From assembly GCA_038200275.1 (NCBI GenBank), contig JBBPYC010000049.1, forward strand, positions 1-31,503: a DNA stretch of 31,503 nt. Direction: 5' to 3'. Source of the DNA: JBBPYC01 sp038200275. Its GTDB lineage: Bacteria > Pseudomonadota > Gammaproteobacteria > Burkholderiales > Burkholderiaceae_C. Numbering within the stretch: position 1 is the first letter of the stretch; every line of letters starts with the position of its first letter. The translations under genes were made by a program, and so were the position numbers. Positions 1 to 7,951 of the stretch are shown here, one piece after another. The notes below the pieces were generated by a model. The model was not told where the DNA came from, ran no database searches, and worked only from the letters and a program-made list of their open reading frames with translations.

Positions 1-208
1 CGAGCACGCCCGCCTGGCTCCAGCGCATCATGCGCGTGTAGACGGTGTGCCAGTTGCCATAGCACTCGGGCAGCGCGCGCCACTTGCAGCCGTTGGCCGC
101 CACGTGCAGGATGGCGTTGAGCACCTGCAGGTTGTCCAGGCTGACGTTGCCGCGCTGGCGCGGCAACGAGTCTTTGATCTGCTCGAATTGTTCAAAGGTC
201 AATTGCAT
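1..208 (-). CDS. IS5-family transposase, N-terminal part (runs off left edge)
   Basis: Read from the ATG at 208 toward the window edge, this gives about 69 residues beginning MQLTFEQFEQIKDSLPRQRG and containing NGCKWRALPECYGNW. That is the DUF4096-type helical N-terminal domain of IS5-family DDE transposases, which insert by cut-and-paste. The catalytic DDE part would lie outside the window. The start sits about 50 bp inside the likely right end of the element, as expected for a short IS. The frame is open to the edge with no internal stop. Whether the element is intact cannot be seen from here. The family call is from motif recognition, not a search. Confidence 0.85.
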   Translation of the reverse strand, partial: MQLTFEQFEQIKDSLPRQRGNVSLDNLQVLNAILHVAANGCKWRALPECYGNWHTVYTRMMRWSQAGVL

Positions 209-263
209 GGCCCAAGTATCGGGTCCAGACGTTGCATTGGCAATAAGTGTTAACACGACCTAG
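209..263. mobile_element. probable terminal region of the IS5-family element
   Basis: This stretch lies between the transposase start and the neighbouring pseudogene. It holds a perfect 10-bp palindrome GTGTTAACAC (247-256) followed by CTAG (260-263). IS5-family elements often duplicate short targets such as CTAG or YTAR, so the element may end near 259. The other terminus is outside the window, so neither the inverted repeat nor the target duplication can be confirmed. The exact boundary is inference. Confidence 0.4.
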
Positions 264-293
264 TGCGCGCAGCAGCGCCCGATCCCCGATCGC

Positions 294-987
294 CTATGCG
301 TACCCCGGCGGAGTCTGCCCAAACCGGTCCTGCGCAAGCCGGTTGGCGCCACGCTCGATCAGCGATTGTGCGAGCCGCGAGTCTGAACGCCGCACCGCAG
401 GCGCCAACGCCGTGCGACCGTTGTCGTTACTCGCCGCATCGGCGTCGACCGCCTGCAAGTGGGTCTGGGCCACATTAAAGTCGCCGGCTGCGCTGCATCA
501 AGCAGCGCCGTGGCTCGCGTCGGAACTGTTACAGCGATGCCCGATGCGCTTTGCGCCCGTGCTGACGCAGGCAGCGGGGCGCGGCGACGGTTTCTCCAGA
601 AACGCCGCCATCCCCACCGCGCCGACACGGCCCGGCCACCCCGTGCGGGCCGCATACGAGTCGGCCAGCACCGCAAACGCGAATGCAGCAATCTCGCGGT
701 CGTTCTTGCGCCAGCCCGCGATGTCGAACGTGCTCCCTGCATCGAGCACGTAGCCAGTCTGCCCAACCGCCGCGGTGCTGCCCGAGACCACGTCCACGCC
801 GTCCACCGCCAGCACCCGGCCGCCTGTGCGGTTCGAGACGCGCAACGCGTAGCGCAGCGCAGGCCACCAGTTGTGGCCTCACGAACCGGCTCGCCGCGGC
901 CGCGAGCATTGCCCGACGGCGCAGCGAGAGTGACAGACGAATCGGCGAAGAGGCAACAGACCCGTTGAATTGCGAGGTGACGAACAT
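294..987 (-). pseudogene. frameshifted remnant: conserved secreted protein plus ankyrin repeat
   Basis: Three reading frames of the minus strand each carry recognisable protein. An N-terminal leader-like stretch starts at 987. A second frame contains RVSNRTGGRVLAVDGVDVVSG and then ARTGWPGRVGAVGMAAF, which I recognise as a conserved betaproteobacterial protein of unknown function. A third frame contains NDNGRTALAPAVRRSDSRL and LIERGANRLAQDRFGQTP, an ankyrin-type helix-turn-helix repeat, ending at a TAG at 294-296. No single frame spans all of them, so at least two frameshifts are present. These may be two adjacent genes (secreted protein, then ankyrin protein) that decayed together. The neighbouring IS element fits a region free to degenerate. 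Confidence 0.6.
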
Positions 988-1080
988 GGGATGGCTTTCG
1001 ACTGAAGAGTGGTTGGTGCCTGTTTCTACGGGCGGCGCCCAGCCTCAGGGTTAACCGAAACCGATCAAAATCGTTTCACC

Positions 1081-1833
1081 ATGATGTTCATCCGCTTGCA
1101 CACGCTGCAACGACTCACCTCCCACCTGCTGCTCGGCGTTGCCCTGCTGATCGCGGCGCCTGCCCACAGCCAACTGGCCACTGACTATTCGAGCGGCCCG
1201 GCCAGCGCGGACGGCACCGGCAAGCGCTACCTGGGCCGTGAAATCGCGCATGTGATGGGATGGCAGGGCGCGGGCTGGCTTGAGCGCCAGGAGCGTGAGC
1301 AGGAGGAGCGCACCGATCTGTTACTGAAGGCGCTTGCGCTCAAGCCCGGCATGACGGTGGCCGACATCGGTGCCGGCACCGGCTATCTGTCGCGCCGCAT
1401 GGCCAGGCAGGTGGCGCCGGATGGTCGCGTGCTCGCGGTCGATGTACAGCCCGAGATGGTTCGGTTGCTCGAACGCATGGTCGATCGAACCGGGCTGAAC
1501 AACGTGGTGCCCACGCTTGGCAACAAGCGGGATGCGGGGCTTTCTCCCAATTCGCTCGATCTGGCGATCATGGTCGACGTCTATCACGAGCTTGCCTACC
1601 CGCGCGAGATGCTGCGCAGCATCGTGCGGGCTCTCAAGGTCGGTGGGCACTTGGTGTTCGTCGAATACCGAGCGGAAGATCCTGCCGTGCCGATCAAGCC
1701 GCTGCACAAGATGAGCGAAGCACAGGTGCGGCTCGAAGCGGGTCAGCTGAATGCCTTACAGTGGGACCGCACGGTCGAGACGCTGCCCTGGCAACATGTG
1801 ATCGTGTTTCGCAAGCAGCCGGTCAGCGAATGA
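1081..1833 (+). CDS. exported class I SAM-dependent methyltransferase
   Basis: A 250-residue protein. The first 31 residues form a signal peptide (hydrophobic LLLGVALLIAAPAHS, cleavage likely after HS or SQ). The methyltransferase fold follows, with the SAM-binding glycine loop VADIGAGTGYLSRRMA near residue 97, an acidic strand end VLAVDVQPEM, and the post-motif AIMVDVYHEL. These show a Rossmann-fold methyltransferase of the UbiE/Methyltransf_11 type placed in the periplasm. The substrate is unknown; SAM is cytoplasmic, so a periplasmic location is odd but is common for this family of predicted proteins. I chose the ATG at 1081 because it puts the signal peptide at the N-terminus; an in-frame ATG at 1009 would add 24 unrelated residues. 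Confidence 0.85.
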   Translation: MMFIRLHTLQRLTSHLLLGVALLIAAPAHSQLATDYSSGPASADGTGKRYLGREIAHVMGWQGAGWLERQEREQEERTDLLLKALALKPGMTVADIGAGTGYLSRRMARQVAPDGRVLAVDVQPEMVRLLERMVDRTGLNNVVPTLGNKRDAGLSPNSLDLAIMVDVYHELAYPREMLRSIVRALKVGGHLVFVEYRAEDPAVPIKPLHKMSEAQVRLEAGQLNALQWDRTVETLPWQHVIVFRKQPVSE

Positions 1834-1949
1834 ACCGACGGCGCACCGCCTGGCAGACGCGGCATCCGGCCATGCGCACAATGACGCTCGGCTGAGCAGA
1901 GCGAGCTTTGCGGCCCTGCACCGCTTGCTCGCAGCCCGTCGAGCATCCA

Positions 1950-1958
1950 CCCCCCCCC
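1950..1958 (+). repeat. homopolymer tract of nine C
   Basis: An uninterrupted run of nine C residues lies about 20 bp upstream of the small gene starting at 1978 and just before its TAGGAAA ribosome-binding region. Such tracts change length by slippage. In the leader of a gene this could alter transcription or translation, but no promoter is evident around it. Confidence 0.8.
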
Positions 1959-1977
1959 ATCTCTCTTTAGGAAACCG

Positions 1978-2187
1978 ATGACCGATCCCAGAAACGTCGC
2001 GCACGACAAGAAAGTGCAACAAGAAAAAAAGCACCGCGGCGAGGAGATTGCGCCCGACAGCGAACATGCGCCGCAACCGGGCCGCAAGCCCCATCTCGAG
2101 CACCACGCTTCGAACCATCCGCCTGCGCCGCCGCCAGCAGCGCAGGCGGACGATGAAGCGGACGGGGATTCCAAACCGACGGCGTGA
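1978..2187 (+). CDS. small hydrophilic protein of unknown function
   Basis: 69 residues, very rich in charged and helix-breaking residues (N-terminal half Lys/Glu/His, C-terminal half Pro/Ala/Asp). It has no membrane segment or signal peptide and is probably intrinsically disordered. A purine-rich ribosome-binding site (TAGGAAA) sits about 6 bp before the ATG. I have an impression of similar short proteins in Burkholderiales beginning MTDPR..AHDKK, but cannot verify it. It stands alone between the methyltransferase and the convergent peptidase operon. No function can be assigned. Confidence 0.5.
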   Translation: MTDPRNVAHDKKVQQEKKHRGEEIAPDSEHAPQPGRKPHLEHHASNHPPAPPPAAQADDEADGDSKPTA

Positions 2188-2295
2188 GGGACTCTCAGAG
2201 GCAGGGCTGCGTTTTGCTCAACTGCGTAGGAACAGCCTTGGTTTACAGCTATTAATTAAGTAGCAAACGGCACGCTGGCAGACAGCCGCGTTGCT

Positions 2296-3396
2296 TCAGG
2301 CGCTCAGGCCGTCCACCGCTTGAAACATCGCCTGCCGCGCTTGGCTGATGACTTGGCCCCGCCACGCATCCGTGTCGACACAGAACGCGTCTTTCAGCTG
2401 TTGACGAATGTGGGCGCTAACCGCAGCCGTGGCCCGCTCGGGATGGTTGTGCAGCCACTGCTCGGCCCGCAGGGCCGCAAGCACATCGGGCAGCGGTTGC
2501 GTGCCGAATTCGAGCGCGATACCCGTGATGGTTTGCGCATGCGTGCGCGCTTCGTAGAGCGCTTCGCCGATCGACCCGGTGACCTGAGCCGAAACCGATG
2601 GGTCTTCCTGCGGCGATGTCACCTCGCTCCCCCACCAGCGCTGCGCGTGTGCAATTGCCTGCGCATCACCTGGCCGGCCAGCAAAGATGCGCGTGCCGAT
2701 GCCGCTCGTGCCCAACCCGGTATGCAGATCGATCCAGCCGATCCGATGAGCCCGGACCGCGTGCTCACGAAGAACCCGGCGCCACGCTTGGTGACTCCAG
2801 GTGGGCTGGGTGCCACCGAAGAACAGGCCATCGGGAAATGCGTACTGCCCGCGGGAGATTGCGGCTTGCACCGCAGGCAACCCGCTCGTGGCCACCCGCT
2901 GGGCCAACGCTTGCTGGTTGTCGGCGTTGGGCGGCCATGCGCTTGGCAACAGCAGCGCGTGCAAATCGGCATAGGCGGGGTTGCTTGGCAGCAAGGCCGG
3001 GTCGAATGAGCTCGGGAAATTTCGGTTCAGGTCGACGTTGTCTTCCGTCACGCGCCGGCCGTGGGAGAACCCCCAGGGATTGAGCGCATGCGCGTACAGC
3101 ACGGCCACGCCGGCCCCACGGGCACGCTCGCGCCACTCCGCGTCGTGCAGGGCGAACACTTGTGCGCCGCTGCCCGCATGGCCCTCCACGCCGTGGCAGC
3201 CGCTGCTGAGAATCAACAGCCGATCGGCGTCGCGCGGTCCGTCCAGCGCCAAGTCAAGCGCGATCGTCTCGGCGTCGCGCCCGAGCAGCGGGTGGGGCAG
3301 CGATTCGATCGCGGCACCGGCGGCCGCAGCCGCCTCCAAAAACCGAACGCGTGCGCGTGCATAGCTCGGCGCGAACGCGTCCGCAACGCCGATCAT
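2296..3396 (-). CDS. DUF2817 / M14-like zinc carboxypeptidase
   Basis: 366 residues. The DUF2817 family is related to M14 zinc carboxypeptidases. The zinc-binding motif is visible as GCHGVEGHAGSG (His68, Glu71), with the third ligand His225 in IGWIDLHTGLG and the probable catalytic Glu296 in GIALEFGTQ. NVDLNRNFPSSF around residue 120 matches the substrate-binding Asn-Arg region of carboxypeptidases. There is no signal peptide, so it is cytoplasmic. The ATG at 3396 overlaps the stop of the upstream amidohydrolase gene (ATGA, 4 bp), which shows translational coupling and fixes the start. With that neighbour it probably trims or hydrolyses imported peptides or acylated amino acids; the substrate is inference. 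Confidence 0.88.
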   Translation of the reverse strand: MIGVADAFAPSYARARVRFLEAAAAAGAAIESLPHPLLGRDAETIALDLALDGPRDADRLLILSSGCHGVEGHAGSGAQVFALHDAEWRERARGAGVAVLYAHALNPWGFSHGRRVTEDNVDLNRNFPSSFDPALLPSNPAYADLHALLLPSAWPPNADNQQALAQRVATSGLPAVQAAISRGQYAFPDGLFFGGTQPTWSHQAWRRVLREHAVRAHRIGWIDLHTGLGTSGIGTRIFAGRPGDAQAIAHAQRWWGSEVTSPQEDPSVSAQVTGSIGEALYEARTHAQTITGIALEFGTQPLPDVLAALRAEQWLHNHPERATAAVSAHIRQQLKDAFCVDTDAWRGQVISQARQAMFQAVDGLSA

Positions 3397-4664
3397 TTGG
3401 CAGCGACTGCAACCAGCCGGGGCCTGTCCCGCTTCTGATGGTCGTTGGCGGCCGCCGCGCCAGCGCCCACCGCAGTGGGCGCCGCCAGCCACGCCTCAGC
3501 CAGCCGAACCCAATAGGTCGCGCCCAGCGGGATCAGTTCGTCGTTGAAGTCATAACTCGGGTTGTGCAACATGCACGGGCCGCCGCCGTGCCCCATCTCC
3601 CGGTGCGCACCGTCGCCGTTGGCAATGAAGCAATAAGCACCCGGCTTGGCCTGCAGCATATAGGCGAAGTCTTCACCGCCCATCGTCGGCTCTTGTTCGA
3701 GCACGTGGTCGGCGCCGACGATGTCAGCCATCACCTTGGCTGCGAACTCGGCTTCGGCTTTTGAATTCACGGTGGCCGGGTAGTTGCGCTCGAACACGAA
3801 GTCGCAGTCGGCCTCATGCGCCGCACAGGTGTGCTCGGCCACCTGCTGCATGCGCCGCTCGATCAGGTCGAGCAGCTCGGTGGTAAAGGTGCGCACCGTA
3901 CCCTGCAGTTCGCAGCTGTTCGGCACCACGTTGGTTGCTTCGCCCGCGTGGACCATCGTGACCGAGATCACACCGGCCTCGACCGGCTTCTTATTGCGGC
4001 TCACGATGGTTTGCAGCGCAATCACGAGCTGGCACGCGATGGGCACCGGGTCGACGCCGTTGTGCGGCAGCGCCGCGTGGCTGCCCTTGCCGCGCACAGT
4101 GATCTTGAATTCGCTGGTGGAGGCCATCACCGGCCCTGGTGACACCGCAAAGGTGCCGACTGGCATGCCCGGCCAGTTGTGCATGCCGAACACGGCCTGC
4201 ATCGGGAACTTGTCGAACAGGCCGTCGTTCATCATCTCGCGCGCGCCGCCGCCGCCCTCTTCGGCCGGCTGAAAGATCAGATACACGGTGCCGTCGAAGT
4301 TGCGGTGCTTAGCCAAATACTGGGCGGCGGCCAGCAGCATTGCGGTGTGGCCGTCATGGCCACACGCATGCATCCGGCCAGCGTGCACGCTCTTGTGCGC
4401 GAAGTCATTGCACTCTTGAATCGGCAACGCGTCCATGTCCGCGCGCAGGCCAATCGCGCGGTCGCTGCTGCCGCCTTTGATGATGCCGACCACACCGGTG
4501 GTGCCCATGCCGCGGTGGATCGGAATGCCCCACTCGGTCAATTTCGCCGCCACCGAATCCGCGGTGCGGTGCTCGGCGAAGCACAGTTCCGGATGCGCAT
4601 GCAGGTCGCGCCGCACCGCGGCGATTGCGTCGGCTTGGCGTGTGATGGAGTCGATGAGGTTCAT
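3393..4664 (-). CDS. M20D-family amidohydrolase (hippurate hydrolase-like)
   Basis: 423 residues. The M20D peptidase/amidohydrolase fold is clear: RRDLHAHPEL near residue 18, GLRADMDALPI near 70, the metal motif RMHACGHDGHTAML near 95, QPAEEGGGGAREMM near 130, GMHNWPGMPVG near 155, GKGSHAALPHNG in the dimerisation domain, and the C-terminal ligand region MLHNPSYDFNDELIP. These cytoplasmic enzymes hydrolyse N-acylated amino acids or hippurate-like amides with a two-metal centre. The ATG at 4664 is used because it begins MNLIDSI just before the first conserved motif. The last 30 residues (Ala-rich, then basic) extend past the usual end. It overlaps the DUF2817 gene by 4 bp and leads that operon. 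Confidence 0.92.
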   Translation of the reverse strand: MNLIDSITRQADAIAAVRRDLHAHPELCFAEHRTADSVAAKLTEWGIPIHRGMGTTGVVGIIKGGSSDRAIGLRADMDALPIQECNDFAHKSVHAGRMHACGHDGHTAMLLAAAQYLAKHRNFDGTVYLIFQPAEEGGGGAREMMNDGLFDKFPMQAVFGMHNWPGMPVGTFAVSPGPVMASTSEFKITVRGKGSHAALPHNGVDPVPIACQLVIALQTIVSRNKKPVEAGVISVTMVHAGEATNVVPNSCELQGTVRTFTTELLDLIERRMQQVAEHTCAAHEADCDFVFERNYPATVNSKAEAEFAAKVMADIVGADHVLEQEPTMGGEDFAYMLQAKPGAYCFIANGDGAHREMGHGGGPCMLHNPSYDFNDELIPLGATYWVRLAEAWLAAPTAVGAGAAAANDHQKRDRPRLVAVAAK

Positions 4665-4858
4665 GCGAAACAGTTTATTCCGCGCGGGCGGTTTCGTGGC
4701 GGATTGCACGTTCGCTTATCCGCACGGGAACATGCTTTGCTGGTCTGCTGCACCCGTAAAACGCGCTCGCAACTTTTTGCCGCGTTCGGCGCGCCACGGT
4801 GATGCCTGGCGGTATCGCCGAGCATCCGCAGTCACTTTGAGATAAATAAAGGATATCC

Positions 4859-5077
4859 ATGAACCCGATGAATGCCAAGCCAGTGGCGTCGAAATCGCCG
4901 CATGCGTCGATGCGGATCGGCAAGCGCCACGCTCCCGAAGACGATCTGGTCGTATCGGGCCGCGCTGCAGATGCCGATACAGCGCTGAGTTCAGCAGGCG
5001 CTGTCGGCTCGGACGCCGCCGGCCCGTCACGCGCCGCCACCCCACCGCATGATCGACCGCGCTCCCCCCGGCATTAA
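4859..5077 (+). CDS. possible small hydrophilic protein, unknown function
   Basis: 72 residues without a membrane segment: a Met/Lys-rich N-terminus, a central acidic patch (PEDDLVVSG), and a disordered Ala/Ser/Pro C-terminus. The main support is a good ribosome-binding site, AAAGGA, 6 bp before the ATG, in an otherwise empty gap between the divergent amidohydrolase and the efflux genes. No homologue is recognised and no domain is visible, so this may be a chance frame. Confidence 0.4.
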   Translation: MNPMNAKPVASKSPHASMRIGKRHAPEDDLVVSGRAADADTALSSAGAVGSDAAGPSRAATPPHDRPRSPRH

Positions 5078-5167
5078 ATCCTGCGCCACCCGCCGAGGTC
5101 CTTGGAGCATGGCTGACGGATAAGATGTGCTCTAATCTTGTGCATGCCCGTCCGATCCGGGCGCCAT

Positions 5168-6676
5168 ATGCTGAGCCTTGCCCCACGGGCGGCCCGCGGG
5201 CGCTGCCCAACCCTTTCATCGCTTCTTGCGGTCTATCTGGCTCGCTGGCGTCTGGCGTTGTCGGCCTCTACGTTCGGCTTGGTACTGGCCGGATGCGCGA
5301 CGACCGGCCAGCCGCCGGTGACACCGCTCGATCCCCAGCTTAATTGGCAGGCGCCACTTCCGCACCAAGGCGAAGTAGCCGACTTGTCCGCCTGGTGGGC
5401 TGCGCAAGGCGATCCGATGCTGGTCGAGCTGATCGAAGCTGCCCAAGCTGTGTCGCCGACGGTAGCAAGTGCCGCTTCGCGCATCGCTCAGTCGCGTGCC
5501 GCGCGTGAGGTGGCCGGCGCCTCGCTATTGCCTAGGGTCGACGCAAGTGCCAGCGCGGCACGCGGAAAGACCTCGCCGTTGTTTCCGCAGAACACCTCCG
5601 TGCAGGGCGGTCTGCAGGCCAGCTGGGAAGTCGACCTGTTCGGTGGCAACGCCGCGGCGCGCGACGCAGCGCAAGCGCGGTACGAAGGCAGCCGGGGCCA
5701 GTGGCACGACGCACGGATATCGGTTGCAGCCGAAGTGGCAAATCAGTACCTGAACTTCCGCAATTGCGAGCGACAACTGAAGATGGTGCAGACGGACGCG
5801 GAATCGCGTGTCGAGTCGCTGCGCCTTACGCAGCTGCTTGCCGTGTCTGGATTCCAGCCATCGGCCACGGGCGACTTGGCACGTGCCAGCGCGGCGGAGG
5901 GCAGAGCTCGGGTTGCTCTGCAGCGCGCACAGTGCGACTTGACCATCAAGGCGCTGGTGGCGCTGACCGAATGGGCCGAGCCGGACTTGCGTGCGCGTCT
6001 GTCGGCCACGGTCGGTCCTGGCGAATTCACGCCTTTTCCTTTGACCGCACTACCGGCCAGCTTGCTCGCGCAGCGTCCCGATCTGTTCACGGCGGAACGC
6101 GAAGTGGCCGCCGCATCGGCGGATCTGGGGTCGGCGCAGGCGCAGCGTTATCCGCGGTTGACGCTGTCCGGCTCGGTTGGACGGCTGCGTTTTGCCGGAG
6201 GCGGCCTGACGGAAACGATCACGACCTGGCAAATCGGCCCAGTTGCATTCAGCGTGCCGCTGTTCGACGGTGGGCGCATCAGCGCCAATATCGAGGTGGC
6301 GCGCGCGCGTTACGCAGAGGCAGTCTCCCTTTATCGCGCAAGGGCGCGACTCGCTGTGCGCGAGGTGGAGGAAGCCTTGGTAACGCTGGACAGCCTGGAG
6401 GTGCGTGAAAGCAACTGGACAATCGCGGTGGAAGGCCAACGTTCATTTCTGGCCGCGACACGCGAGCGCTATCGCGGCGGCTTGGCAAGTCTGTTCGAAC
6501 TGGAGGAGACTCGGCGCAACACACTGGCGGCGGAGCTTTCGCTGCTGTCGCTGCAGCGTGAGCGCCAAGGCGCCTGGATCGCGCTGTACCGCGCGGCCGG
6601 TGGCGGCTGGGACCGCAGCGAAGTCGGCCACATAAGCGATTTGCCGGCCACCGAAACCGACTACGTAGCGCGCTGA
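5168..6676 (+). CDS. RND efflux outer-membrane lipoprotein, NodT family
   Basis: 502 residues from the chosen start. A lipobox (LVLAG-C, Cys43) marks it as an outer-membrane lipoprotein. Two outer-membrane efflux (OEP) repeats follow: helical stretches with ASWEVDLFGGNAAARDAAQA near residue 155 and LPASLLAQRPDLFTAEREV near 295, and a second barrel signature FSVPLFDGGRISANIEVA near 365. It forms the trimeric exit channel for the pump encoded downstream. Start choice is uncertain: ATG at 5168 gives an unusually long leader, and ATG at 5144 or TTG at 5138 would lengthen it further. The next gene starts about 86 bp after its stop on the same strand, so the three genes probably form one operon. 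Confidence 0.93.
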   Translation: MLSLAPRAARGRCPTLSSLLAVYLARWRLALSASTFGLVLAGCATTGQPPVTPLDPQLNWQAPLPHQGEVADLSAWWAAQGDPMLVELIEAAQAVSPTVASAASRIAQSRAAREVAGASLLPRVDASASAARGKTSPLFPQNTSVQGGLQASWEVDLFGGNAAARDAAQARYEGSRGQWHDARISVAAEVANQYLNFRNCERQLKMVQTDAESRVESLRLTQLLAVSGFQPSATGDLARASAAEGRARVALQRAQCDLTIKALVALTEWAEPDLRARLSATVGPGEFTPFPLTALPASLLAQRPDLFTAEREVAAASADLGSAQAQRYPRLTLSGSVGRLRFAGGGLTETITTWQIGPVAFSVPLFDGGRISANIEVARARYAEAVSLYRARARLAVREVEEALVTLDSLEVRESNWTIAVEGQRSFLAATRERYRGGLASLFELEETRRNTLAAELSLLSLQRERQGAWIALYRAAGGGWDRSEVGHISDLPATETDYVAR

Positions 6677-6761
6677 TGGATGACAGCGGGCACTTCCCCG
6701 ATCGGTGTTGCCGAATTCAGCCGACTACTGCAACCCAGACCTGAATGTGCCTACCCAGCTT

Positions 6762-7928
6762 ATGCGAGCAAAGACCCACGTTTTGCGAATCACGCTATCG
6801 ATAGCGACTTGTGCGATGTTTGCGGGTACCCTGGCAGCCCTGTCCGATGCGACATGGGCGGCCGAACCGGCCCGACCGGCGGCACGTCCGGCGCTGACTG
6901 TGACGACCACGCGCGCGCAGAACGCCAACGTGCCGCTGCGGCTCGCCGCCAACGGCAACATCGTGGCGTGGCAGGAAGCGAGCATCGGCAGCGAAGCGAA
7001 CGGCTTGCGGCTGAACCGTGTAAACGTGAACGTCGGAGACAGCGTGCGCGCCGGTCAGGTGCTTGCTACGTACGCGGCTGACTCGGTGGAAGCCGACGTT
7101 GCTTTGGCGCGTGCTCATGTCCAGGAGGCGCGCGCCATGTCTGCCGATGCGCAGGCCACCGTCGAGCGCGCGCGGGGTCTCGAGGAGACCGGAGCGATGA
7201 GTCAGCAGCAAATCAATACGTATGCGACGTCGTCGGCTACTGCCGAAGCGCGCGTGCAGGCGGCGGTTGCCTCGCTGCGCGTGCAGCAACTGCGGTTGCG
7301 CTTCACACAGGTCAGAGCGCCGGACGACGGCATCATCTCGTCGCGCAGCGCCACGGTCGGCGCGGTGGTGCCGGCCGGGACCGAATTGTTCCGACTGATC
7401 CGCAAGAACCGGCTCGAATGGCGTGCCGAAGTGACATCGGCCGAACTTGAGCGCATCCAGCGCAACGCGCCGGTGCTGGTGACGGCTGCCAGTGGCGCGC
7501 AGATCAAAGGCAAGGTACGCACTATTGCTCCGACGGTGGATCCGAAGACGCGTGCTGCGCTGGTGTACGTGGACCTGGACCCAAAGGCTGCGACGACCGG
7601 AGCAGCCCGAGCCGGCATGTTCGCGCGCGGCGAGTTCGATCTGGGCCAGTCGCAGGCGCTAACCGTCCCGCAACAGGCGGTGGTGCTGCGCGACGGTTTC
7701 AACTACGTGTTCAAGGTGGATAACGAGCAGCGCGTGCGTCAGGCCAAGGTCGAGGTCGGCCGCCGCTTTGGCGATCGGGTCGAGATCAAGGATGGGCTGG
7801 AACCGGACACATCGATCGTCGCCGTTGGCGCTGGCTTCTTGAACGACGGGGACCTGGTGCGCGTGGTGCCACCGTCGTCACCGTCCGGGTCGGTCGCGGC
7901 GCCTGCGAACGGCGCAGCGGCGAAGTAG
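6762..7928 (+). CDS. RND efflux periplasmic adaptor (HlyD/MFP family)
   Basis: 388 residues. A signal peptide covers about residues 1-34 (hydrophobic SIATCAMFAGTLAAL, cleavage near ATWA-AE). The architecture is that of membrane-fusion proteins: lipoyl half-motif near residue 75 (VNVGDSVRAGQVLATY), an alpha-hairpin (residues about 90-165), the second lipoyl half (LRLRFTQVRAPDDGIISS), then a beta-barrel and a membrane-proximal domain (TVPQQAVVLRDGFNYVFKV). It bridges the inner-membrane pump to the outer-membrane channel. The ATG at 6762 was chosen because it places the signal peptide at the N-terminus; a GTG at 6705 is in frame. Only 23 bp separate its stop from the pump gene, indicating an operon. 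Confidence 0.93.
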   Translation: MRAKTHVLRITLSIATCAMFAGTLAALSDATWAAEPARPAARPALTVTTTRAQNANVPLRLAANGNIVAWQEASIGSEANGLRLNRVNVNVGDSVRAGQVLATYAADSVEADVALARAHVQEARAMSADAQATVERARGLEETGAMSQQQINTYATSSATAEARVQAAVASLRVQQLRLRFTQVRAPDDGIISSRSATVGAVVPAGTELFRLIRKNRLEWRAEVTSAELERIQRNAPVLVTAASGAQIKGKVRTIAPTVDPKTRAALVYVDLDPKAATTGAARAGMFARGEFDLGQSQALTVPQQAVVLRDGFNYVFKVDNEQRVRQAKVEVGRRFGDRVEIKDGLEPDTSIVAVGAGFLNDGDLVRVVPPSSPSGSVAAPANGAAAK

Positions 7929-7951
7929 GCCTGACTCTTTCAGGCCACTCG

